Assembly (NCBI GenBank): GCA_007026445.1
Contig: VDMD01000016.1
Coordinates: 592,759 to 656,758, forward strand
Direction: 5' to 3'
Length of the DNA: 64,000 nt
Source of the DNA: Schizophyllum amplum
Taxonomy: Eukaryota > Basidiomycota > Agaricomycetes > Agaricales > Schizophyllaceae
Part shown: positions 12,122 through 21,916 of the stretch, piece after piece
How the letters are laid out: every line of letters starts with the position of its first letter
Position numbering within the stretch: position 1 is the first letter of the stretch
The notes under the pieces: model-generated
What the model was told of the DNA's origin: nothing
Database searches by the model: none
Seen by the model: only the letters and a program-made list of their open reading frames with translations
Position numbers and translations under genes: made by a program

Positions 12122-13580
12122 ATGCAGAGACAATCTAAGCTCTTGTAAGCAATCTTTCTCCCTTCACACACCCTCAGTTACCACGCTCGCTCTCGGTCCT
12201 CTGCCCACTGTTGACACCCACATTCTTGCGCATCACTAACGCCTGACCCTTAGACCACCCACATGCGATGACGCTATACTATCATGCTTGAATCCACGGG
12301 ATATTACGCAGTACGGTCTGGCCAGTCGCGAGACACATCGTCGCGTCAAAAGCTACTACCGCAGAGCGTTCTACTTACCTCGCGCACTCGAGAGCTTCTT
12401 CGACAACGACCACGACATTGAAGAATTTCGCGACATACAGAGACAGACTGGACTCGTCATCTCTGGATCTTTCGCTTTACGCTTCATGGGACGACTGTCC
12501 TTCAAGCCGGGCGACTTGGACGTGTACGTCAAGCACACCTTGGCAGGCGTAGCAGGAGAGTTCTTGACGAGAGCTGGATACGAGTACCGCCCGAGACGCG
12601 GGCAACCGAGCGACTTCAACGACGCACTTGCGCTCTACCAAACAACAACGGAGGACAGGAACGAAAGCGGCCACTATGCTGCGGCGGCTATCGTCGGCGC
12701 ATACAACTTTGTCAACACCAAGGACGACAACGTGATCGTCCAGATCATCACCGCACGCACGAGTCCTGTAGACGCTATTCTCGGCTTTCACTCGAGTGAG
12801 TCACTTGCTAGCTGCTCAACGTCTTTAATGACAATGTCGACAGCGGCGGTGATGAACATGATTACGCATTCCAGTGCCATCTCTCTCTACCCCCGCGAGA
12901 CGTTTTTGAACAAAAGATCTTTGCGTATCGCGCGCAACTCCACACGGCCCAGCGCTCAGGCGGCTCTAGTGAAGTATAGTCAACGCGGGTTCGACATCGT
13001 CGAGGAACTGGACGTGACGGAGGCCTCAGATTGCGAACAAGAATTCGGGGCATCATATCGGTACATTGGCGATGACTTTACTTGGGAAATATCGCTTTGT
13101 CGCGACAGGTGAGACGGCCTTTGCCTTCACCCGCACATCGAACTGAAGCGCATCCAACTGACATCGCTGTCCAGACATTGGGTCGACCGAACTCAGCCGG
13201 TTATGTGGCAGTCGTGGAGACTGCTATTCAAGCGTACGGCGGGCGATGACGGCGAACCACATGCGACCGACGCAATTATTAGGCGTCGATATCTCAAGGC
13301 TCATCCATTGGACGAGTCACAACCGGACCAGGTGGCGTACACCTTCGCCGACACCGCGATGAGAGACGAGTTCAAGACACTCGTACGCTTTTGCGGCACC
13401 AACCCCATCTGGTACGTTCATACTCTACATCGGCTTGCTCTCGCTCCCAACATTATGTCCAGGTGGGTATCCAGAGATTCCAACGCAGTAGCGGAGGAAA
13501 TATGCAAAACTATGCCGATCGCCAAGCTGCTGAAGCCCGCATACAGTACGTCAATCGACGAGTATCATGGACAAACCTGA
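12122..13580 (+). CDS. F-box-like / nucleotidyltransferase-fold fusion protein (about 394 aa)
   Basis: Exons 12122-12144, 12254-12795, 12844-13108, 13175-13411 and 13463-13580 close in frame at 394 aa. The N-terminus reads as an F-box helix pair (LPPTCDDAILSCLNPRDITQ then YGLASRETHRR). It is followed by SGSFALRFMGRL and, after a short gap, KPGDLDVYV. The pattern small-Gly-Ser, then Asp-x-Asp in a beta strand, is the metal-binding signature of the nucleotidyltransferase superfamily. Later blocks are VQIITARTSPVDAILGFH and VMNMITHSSAISLYPRETF. F-box proteins recruit substrates to SCF ubiquitin ligases; whether the transferase fold is active is unknown. Such fusions recur in agaricomycetes. The first exon and the last exon (two frames possible after 13463) are the least certain parts. 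Confidence 0.65.
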
Positions 13581-13985
13581 CATCGATTATCAGAGCGCCG
13601 CTTGGATACTTAGGGAACAGTCGACCTCGACATGGAGGCGGCGATTCATACCGAATCGGAAACTAAAAGCCTGGCAGAGGGCGCCAATCACCTATGGTGA
13701 CCGAAGATGCTCTGTAGGGGTGATCCATATAGTACGGAAGTAGTAATGGCGGTGATATCCGAGTAATAAAATCTCAGACATTGAAAACTACATCCCTAGT
13801 GTCTGAAGACAGCGGAGCATTTCGCGTCATCTAAACCAGTGCCGTATCGCACGACATTCCCCGCACGCATGTCGCACCAATCCGATATAGGAGCAGAGAC
13901 ATTATATTGGTTTATATACGTTGAAGGCGCGAACGCTCCCTAGTGCCTCCTTAAACCGGATAAAGCGAGAAGCAAAAGTAAGTGG
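13581..13985. other. Gap between genes
   Basis: No gene seen. It is the 3' flank of the upstream gene plus the promoter of the F-box gene at 13986. Confidence 0.4.
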
Positions 13986-15210
13986 ATGATATCAACAGAC
14001 CGTCAACGACATTCACACGCGTTTCCAGTGCACGTACACCTTCCATCTGACTTGTACCCATCAATCGTCGGCAACTGCGATCGCATCACGCTGCGCCATC
14101 TATGCCAGACCAGCTTTCTCATGCGATCGGCGGCGCAACCTCTGCTCTTTCATACACATAAAGTGATGGGAGACAGAGACGTCGAATTTCTACGCATTTT
14201 TCCAGAGTCCACCGCCTTCGTCCGCGTCTTCCAGATATACTCCGTCGATCCCCCTAGGGGGATTCCAGATATGCCCAAGGTCACCGATCTTTCGTGGATC
14301 GCCCCAACCAAAGACATTCGACGCCTTTGCTCAGCAGACATAGCGCTGGTGCTCATGAAGTTTCCAAACCTCCAGAAAGCCCGACTCTATGTCGACGTCG
14401 GTTACACCTTCACTTTGCATCAAGGTCTTAGGGCAATCGCACCGTCTGTCACGTCACTGCGCGTGGGGTTTCCTCACGCACCGCCCATGGACATTATCGC
14501 AGCTGACTCCGCGAATTTACCCAATCTAGAGGAGCTCATCGTACGCGAAGGACAACCGTTCGACGTCGGTTCCTTCATAGCCGACACTATCGGAACTCGC
14601 GCAAAGAAACTAAAACGCCTGCAACTTCCGGCATTCTGTGACTGGAACCAGCTTTGCGACGCATTGGATACAGTCGCGCCCACAGTAGAACAACTGACCC
14701 TACCTAAGTTCAACTGGCTCAAAATGGGCTCTTCTGGTGCGCAGGCTTCCGGTGGCGGTACGCTTATATACTGACACTGCACTAGATGCCTTGCCGCGCA
14801 ACGCACTTCCAGTGCTGGAGAGGTTCTCGATAAACATGTCGCAGGATCACAGGAACGACCTTAGCGAGATCTGGACCAGAGTGGCGGATCTTGTTCTGAA
14901 CTTCCTGGCTGGGCGACACACACCAGCGCTTCGGGTCATACGAATCACTATACATGCGGCGACGGCAGTCCGCGCGTACAAGTACGGCTCCTACGCTTGG
15001 AAGATCTTCCGAGAGCTGCGCGGCATCGACCACTCCCTTCAGTGGCAGGAATGGATCGCCCGCACTCTTCCGGACAATGTGCTACTTGAGGTCTCAGTGG
15101 GCACTAGATACGCGCAGTACCCGAAGGATGCCGACGCACTCGCGCTTGCCCTCATGTCGGCTTCATATGTCGTGGACGAATCACGCTTTAGGATAGGGCC
15201 AGACATATAG
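13986..15210 (+). CDS. F-box / leucine-rich-type protein (391 aa)
   Basis: Two exons, 13986-14736 and 14786-15210, with a 49-nt intron (GTGCGC donor, CTAG acceptor); the frame closes at 391 aa. Residues about 18-55 look like a fungal F-box (VHLPSDLYPSIVGNCD, then LRHLCQTSFLMRSAAQPLLF). The rest is a series of irregular leucine-rich segments (FPNLQKARLYVDV, VTSLRVGFPHAP, LPNLEELIV, LKRLQLPAF, VEQLTLPKF). By family logic it would be an SCF substrate adaptor, but the substrate is unknown. It is unrelated in detail to the F-box genes at 25.2 and 42.0 kb. The first ATG is chosen because no longer start is visible. Confidence 0.75.
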
Positions 15211-16098
15211 TTAAATTCATGTTCGCATCGCGACCTGGCTAGGGCCATAGACTTTGTTCTTCGTGAACCATGACAGACACCTCAATCATCGCGACGCGCC
15301 AACGGTACAATAAGATTATACATACGAGAAGCGCGCCTCCCATTTGTCCAGTGCCTCGCAATCGCGTAGAGCAGATTTCTACTCCCAAAAATACGCGCTG
15401 GCGGGCTACCCCCACCAACGAACCCTATATTGCTTTCCATACCCACGCCGCCGTTCTTCCATAAGGCGATCGGTAGGTCTCTCATCATGCCCGTCGGCCC
15501 TCCGCACCAGGCCCACGGTACGCAGTGGCATATCGGAGGGTCTCATCCCAAATGTAGGTCTCTTCATATCCTGTCGAACAGGGCAACGACACGGGCACCG
15601 GCCATTGAAAAAGAAGAGATCGGCGCGAATTGACATACTGCATTCAAACCGATACGATGCCTGGCTAACTTGTCGGGATGCAAACACGACGCGATGGAAG
15701 GTAGGAAGAGCGTACACCCATTGCCACTGTATCCAGATACTAATCCAGAACGCCGGCGTATTTTGCATTGCACGCAGGCTAACAACTGATATTCAAGGAT
15801 GTGGCGGCACCGCGGAAGACAGAGCAACTAACGCAGGTTCTTACATGACGAGTCTTGCCTTGATAACTCAGATAAAATGCACAGACGCACCGGAAGACAA
15901 AACACGACTTAGGCGGCCTGTCACGGCCGCAGAGGGATTTTTAATTCAGATGCATTTAGACCCCGATTTCCGGCGCTCCCAAACCTCAGATGTACGCCAT
16001 TGGTCGATGTTGCCACACAAGTGAGAAGACGGACGTCGTTCAAGAAAGATATGAGCAGTACATCAAGAAATGTAAACAGTTTTACAGCGACACAGCCC
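15211..16098. other. Gap without a clear gene
   Basis: Several overlapping open stretches on both strands, none with recognisable composition, motif or splice continuity. Read as intergenic. Confidence 0.4.
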
Positions 16099-16859
16099 CT
16101 ACATCCTATCCCGTCGATACCAATCCTGCAAAGCCTGAGTTTTCGCCATAGTAGTGCGAGTCTCCCAAGTGTTCCATCTATCACTAAAGCCCACCCAACG
16201 TACTAAATACACCATCCCGCGGCCCTTTCGACGCTCGTCGATAATGTCCCTGACGTACCACTCTTCCTTGCCGGACTTGGTGATGACCTTGTACTTCTGG
16301 AACTTCGAAAGGTCGGCCTTGCCAACGGCTTTCTTAGTGAGAGAGCGCCTGGTTGACATAAATCGAGTCGTGGGCTTGCGGGTTTTTTTGGCAGTCGCAA
16401 TCAATCCATTGTCTGACTGGTCTGGAAAAAGCTCGTAACATGATCAATAAGGTAGCGAATGCTTACCTTCGGCTTCAGGCGTGGTCTCAATATCCGTGAG
16501 TGGAGACAAATCACGAAGCTGAGAAGCAGGTGAGGCACCACGCGAGTGCGTTCCAAGCTTCAAGGCGCTCGTCGGAGTTGACGCGCCGCGAGACGAGTGG
16601 CGATCCGGCGCCTGAACAGATGGCGTGTCGCGACCAGCAATCGACGGGTCAATGACATCGGCCACGGAAAGAGGCTTGACATTATCCAATGTCGTCGGCC
16701 CACTTTCGTCATCTGGTTCGGGAGAGCTGCTACAAACACTAAGCGCTCGAGCAGTGACGAAGACGAAGACACATACGACCCAAACTCTGCGGGCACCAAA
16801 GGTGGAGCACGGCCGTAACCTGGAGCAGGAGATATGTCCATATCGCTAAGGTCACTCAT
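16099..16859 (-). CDS. Small chromodomain protein (222 aa)
   Basis: Exons 16859-16777, 16729-16467 and 16421-16099; introns are 47 and 45 nt and the sum is exactly 223 codons. Residues 1-115 are disordered and rich in Ser, Pro and Asp (MSDLSDMDISPAPGYG). A basic linker follows (KKTRKPTTRF), then a C-terminal chromodomain: EEWYVRDIIDERRKGRG, VYLVRWVGFSDRWNTWE and a final helix ending near the stop. Chromodomains read methylated histone H3 tails, and three aromatic positions (Y, W, W) are present. The protein has no chromoshadow domain, so it is not an HP1 in the strict sense. It could equally be a domesticated retrotransposon integrase chromodomain, since Gypsy elements carry the same fold at their C-terminus and this region is transposon-rich. 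Confidence 0.8.
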
Positions 16860-18639
16860 ATCCTCGCGAAGCTCTCGAGCGGATCAACAGATATCTCGCA
16901 AACAAGAGGGGGGAAAGCAGAAGAAAGGAGCTTGCGTGGATAAAGACGCAAACGTGATCATTCATGTTCTATGACGACCGCGGTAAAGAACCACTGAGTA
17001 TAACGGACATTCAATGCTGCGCCAAGTTACCGATCCTACGCGTTGAACGATGATAGGCTGCGCGAGCACACGCAGCAAACATAGACCTACGACATCCCTG
17101 AGTCCGTCAAATATATATCACGCTGGAGGCGAGGCGTGAAGCAGGCCAGATGGGCATTTGCTTAGCGCGCAGGGCGCGGCACGTTGGATGCTGACGGTAA
17201 AGGTACATGCTTTTCTATTTATCCAGCTGCTTTGAGAATCTAAACACCCGGTATCTGCGTGCGCGCATAGCGCTTCTCCGCATCCCTCTATCCCTCGCAC
17301 TGAAAACTATGTCAAGAAACACGAGTTAACGGAGGAAAGTATGAGCGCGTAATGGGAACTGACCCAAAACGGATGAACAACAGACACGTGGTCCGGCTAT
17401 TGTCGGCCCGATTTGGAGACAGCGTCGCGACATTTCGACACGCGTTCACGGCTGCACCTCAACGGAAGCCCGGTTATTGCAGAACATCGTAGACAAAGAA
17501 GACTTACGTTGAAAAGGTATATTTTAGCTGAAATATGTCCATGGCTGCTTGTCCACTGCGCAGACGCGCGTTCAACGGGGACGCGCGTACCGAATATTTG
17601 CGTGTTCATATAGGCGGGACAGCCTCTTCGGAGGGCTTCCGTCGTCGTCAATCGGCGAGGTATGGGTCAGTCAGCCCGCGTACGCAAAGCGCAACGCGAG
17701 CCCCAGGGATATAGAGTCGTCCATGGTCGAACACGATGGCGGGAGCCAAGGTGGACGGGCCGAACGATGATCGCTATTCCCACGATCACGAGTCACGGTT
17801 GTTGCCGAATGACGCACCTCGCGCGACAACAAATCGCTTGCCGAACGGCTCGCTCGCTTATGTCCGCCGCAGAAAACACAAGCGACTCGGTATAACGGTA
17901 TGACGACGTCCAAAAGCAAAGAAAAGAAAGGACAAGCGCGGACAGATATTCGAAACTGCGGGCCCGGGCGGTATGTACGGGTCGGAAACCGAGCATCACG
18001 TAAAAGTGATTGGTTGCACTTGATCGGGTCGTTACCAAAAAAATGGCGGGAGTCGAGGATGAAGGGGTTCGTTTAGTCCATTTCATTTCCTAACTCACCA
18101 ACGTTAATGAACGGGCGCTTTGGCACGCGTCGGCCCGAGATGCCGCGAGATGCTTGCTAGGCTGCTTTCTGGCAGTCATTCTCGTCGCATCTCCATAGCA
18201 CGATACTTATACACTGAGCATGTGTATGTTTGGGTCTCAAACACGACAAACATCGAAATGGAGAAGCGCGTCTCACTGGCCAAAAGGTCAACATGATTCA
18301 AGGCTAAGTACAACTCAGAGGCGAAGGCTATCCTAAGATGTACGAGATATTCGCCTGAAAATATCCAGGCTTCGATACGTCGAATGCATGAGTGAAGAAA
18401 TATCCTGGAACAACATAGCATGGATACACGGTGAGGTAGTAACTAGAAATACAGGGCGGGATATCATGGTGCATATAACTCGTGCAATCATCCTGGATCG
18501 CATATAATCGTCGTCGAAGATGTCCATCATGTCATAACCGATTCTGCTGCACGATTGGTATAGCACACGTCTCCAATCCTTCGCGAAAGTTCATTCCCTC
18601 GCACGCGCTGGATTTATTGCATTACGCGCGGGCACGCAT
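16860..18639. other. Long gap without a supported gene
   Basis: About 1.8 kb of mixed composition. Short open frames on both strands show no motif, no splice-linked partner and no low-complexity coding signature. I found no tRNA-like fold by eye. Confidence 0.4.
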
Positions 18640-18849
18640 TCAAGCCTTCGCGCTCTTCGTGCGGCGCGGCCACATTGTGGCGAGCGAAGACGTCCGCGGC
18701 CGGTTTGCCTGAGGCGTCGATGGGGTAGATGGCATCAGCGCCGCGTATAGCGCGAACGTCTCGCGCGGCTGCTGGTGGAAAGGGCTGAAGGCGTGCGGCG
18801 CCATCGTTCCGTGGGGGAACAAGCCCGAGCCAGGAGAGCTGGTCATCAT
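18640..18849 (-). CDS. Small hypothetical protein (69 aa), doubtful
   Basis: A single ATG-started frame of 69 codons, rich in Pro, Ser and Thr, ending in a basic run (WPRRTKSAKA). A TATAA-like element sits on the same strand near 19010, about 160 bp upstream. No domain is visible. It could be a first exon of something larger or chance. A longer overlapping frame (18614-19114) is judged to be noise from CA/CG-rich repeats. Confidence 0.25.
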   Translation of the reverse strand: MMTSSPGSGLFPHGTMAPHAFSPFHQQPRETFALYAALMPSTPSTPQANRPRTSSLATMWPRRTKSAKA

Positions 18850-19802
18850 GAAGGCTTTGGTGGTGGTGAATGAGGCGCTGGCGCGAGCGTTCGTGGATGT
18901 GCGTGAATGAGTCGGTTGCGTGTGAACGTGGCGAGTGCGTGCACGAATGGGCGCGTGAATGTGGCAAGCGCGCGAATGCTGGCGAATGTGTGCGAATGTG
19001 GCGCGCGATTATAAGAAGAAGAGAAGGTGTAGATGAGTCGACGTCGCGTGAGTCAGAAGGAGTAGTATTGCGAGAAGGATTGTGAGCGGGCGCGGCGGCT
19101 GTGCGTGGCGGCAAACGTGTTTTAGCGTCAGAGCGCGTTGTTAAAATACAGGCGCTGCCAGCAGAGCGAGCGCAATAGAAGAAATAAGCGCGCAGGGGCG
19201 GTGCGCGATGGGCGGGCGGGGCAGTGCGGTGGGGGAGAGCGTCAGCAGAGGCACCTTAATAAAGGACGTACGGCTCGGACGTCGGAGTATTCGATCCACA
19301 CAATAAGCAGGCCCTTATTGTGCGGAGGAGTCCGATTGCCAGGGTATTGTGGGATTAGAAGGGCGCAGCATTACGTTCCTCGGGTTGTGAGCTGGTTGAA
19401 GACAATAAACAGCGGCCCGTGGAACCGGATACAACGGGTAACGCATAAGGTGTGTGTACGTTGAAAATTGAGGGTGCAGAGAAAGCAGTGTCTGTCGCTT
19501 GCGATTGGCAGAATGTTGGCTTCTGCAGAAACGAGCGAGCAGCAGATGAGCGCAGGAAAGAAGAAGGGGATGCGCGCGACACGTCGAGTCACACCCACCG
19601 GCAGTTCCCGAACAGCGTGACCGACCGGAACCGCAGAGTCTGAGTTGAACTTGACGTTGAAGCACGGGACCGCGCCTGAGCGCTTATCTTCATCGTGGCA
19701 TCCATTCGCCTCTTGCGTACCCTCCGCACACCACATCTCCCTCTCGCGTACAGCCGACGCGCCCACACCACATCGGTACCCTCGGTCGATTCAGAAGACC
19801 CC
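18850..19802. other. Repetitive upstream flank of RNase H1
   Basis: 18870-19010 is a simple-repeat-like tract of GCGAATGTG-type words. From 19640 the sequence becomes the 5' leader of the RNase H1 gene. In its frame, 19695-19802 is open and reads like a mitochondrial presequence but has only GTG at its start (see findings). Confidence 0.45.
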
Positions 19803-21315
19803 ATGGCCTTCAAAGGAACCAAATCCAAGGCCAAATTCTACGCCGTACACAAGGGACACCACACCGGGATCTTCGACACTTGGTAAGTACGATGCACAAA
19901 ACCTATACATTGTGAAGCGCTGACACGTGAACGCGCAGGTCCGAGTGCGAGTTGCACGTCAAGGGTTTCGCGGGTGCGATATACAAGGCATTCCCGACGC
20001 GTATGGAGGCGGAGACATTCGTTCAATATGGTCTGGGAGGAGGGGGTGCGGTCCCAGCGCCTGCGCCGGGACCAGCACCAGCAACGCCAGTGCCCAGCAG
20101 TTCGAGGGCGGCGGGGAAGAGGCCGGCGTCCGCGATGCAGGCGGAAGCTCAAAGCGACGCTGAGTGGGACGCGGTGTACACGGACGGCGCGTGCTCAGGG
20201 AACGGCAAAGTGGGCAGCGTCGCGGGCGTCGGAGTGTGGTACGGGGTGAACGACGAGAGGTGCGTGGACGATTTCGAGCGATCGCTTGCCTGTGTTGATC
20301 GCCCTGCGGCAGGAACCTGTCCGAGAGATGCCCTGGGGATCAGACGAACAATCGCGCCGAGCTCATTGTCAGCTATGCCGCTCGCACCCTCTTGCCAGCT
20401 CTGACACGCGCTTAGGCTATAGCCCGCGTCTTGGAAGAACATCCCTACAAGCGTGACAGACCATTAAAGATCTTGACCGACTCAAAATACTCCATCCAAT
20501 GTGCGCATTCATTCATCTACATAAATCATTTACTTACAGACACCAAGGCTTCCGCGACTGGCTACCGGGCTGGAGGAGGAGAGGTTGGATAAAAGCTGAT
20601 GGCAAGCCCGTCCTGAACGTCGGCATCATCAAGTACATCGACGCGCTACTCGAGCTCCGCTCCAAACTCGGGCACAAGATCCGTATGGAGCACGTCCGCG
20701 GGCACCAGGGCATCGAAGGCAATGAGGGCGCAGACAAGCTGGCCGTGGCGGGATGCCGCTACCCAGCGCAGGGCGAGCGCGACTGGGACGCCCTGGAGGA
20801 TGGGGTGCGCGCGAAGATCGCGGCTGCCGACGCGCGCATCGCGGCCTCGCGCGCGCCGGTCGAGGTCGCTGAGGCGACGCCCGAGCCGCGGGCCAAGTTC
20901 CAGCGCGTGGACTCAAGCGGGGAGCGGCGGAGCAGTGGGGTCGCGTCCGCGCAGCATCTGTGGCAGATCCAGCCGCCCGAGACGCCAGCACGGAAGGCTG
21001 TGATCAGTCCTGAGGAGATCAATCCGGCGGTGAGTGCCTACAGTGGCGGTAAGACAGACGGGCTCAGCTAACACGCTGGTACAGGACTATGAGGGCTGCT
21101 TCGAGGACGATGAACAGCAGCTTCTTGAGGAAGTCAACTCTCCTGATCCTCCACGCACAGCAGGCAGGGTGTCTGCTGCCGAGATCACAAGTGCGGACCT
21201 CGAGGTGCGCTGGCAGTCTTCAGCTGGCCTCCTTTGACTGACGGGGTGTCTTTGCCAGGCGTTCGCCTCTGGACTATTGGACGACGATGATCTAGCAGCC
21301 GAGCTGTCGGACTAG
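19803..21315 (+). CDS. Ribonuclease H1 (399 aa)
   Basis: Seven exons: 19803-19882, 19939-20259, 20313-20367, 20416-20500, 20548-21029, 21085-21204 and 21259-21315. Introns are 47-56 nt and the frame closes at 399 aa. RNase H1 cleaves the RNA strand of RNA-DNA hybrids. Residues 4-52 form the hybrid-binding domain (KFYAVHKGHHTGIFDTW, EAETFVQYG). After a Pro/Ala linker the catalytic domain begins near residue 92, with the acidic residues in VYTDGACSGNG, TNNRAELI, ILTDSKYS and GNEGADKLA, the full D-E-D-D set. The C-terminal extension of about 150 aa is acidic and disordered and is not part of the core enzyme. The ATG at 19803 has a strong CCCATGGCC context. Confidence 0.93.
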
Positions 21316-21916
21316 GTCACGATGCGAAGGTCGGACTGTTTCTTGTATAGCATCTCTTGGTTTATCTGTCTCTTGGACGTGTACTATCATATTCTACTTC
21401 GCTGAACTTTGTCGCTGCTGTCCGGCAGCATTCATCTATGCTAGTCAGGTGCCAGGTCTCATGCCACCGAAGGACGCACCGTGGCGGTACATGCGGCCGT
21501 CGGCGATGACTCGCAGCTGTTTTCTGGCGGCCTTCACAACCTTTACGACCATGAGAAAGGTTTTGCAGTGCTCGTCGAGTGTTCAGAGCGACGAAACGGG
21601 TTTGAGAATGAATACAATGGACTACTAGTATAGGGTGACGTCGGTGTGATAGTCACTGCAATCAATTGAGTTCGGATTCGGGCATGCCTCGAGGCCGCGC
21701 TCTTTGCTCTGCTCTTTCATCTTCGCGCGACGGTCGCAGGCTGCGCCTTTATCTTTCCCGGCCTATAGAACACTGATAAAGCAGAGCACATAGGAGCCCG
21801 TCGACGCGCAACTACATTCTCCGGAACGAATCCGCTTGTCGCCGTCAAGCGAGCTTTAGTCCCGCTACCGTACCTTTTATTCCCCCCTTCACCGTCGTCG
21901 GCGCCGGTTGTGCCGT
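21316..21916. other. Intergenic region and promoter of the TBC gene
   Basis: No gene. The last 150 bp before 21917 is pyrimidine-rich (CTTTTATTCCCCCCTTC), typical of promoters of constitutively expressed fungal genes. Confidence 0.4.

Noticed and set aside
18614..19114. 166-codon minus-strand frame
   Set aside because: His/Ser/Arg-rich reading of a simple-repeat region; no homologous pattern, conflicts with the smaller frame at 18640.
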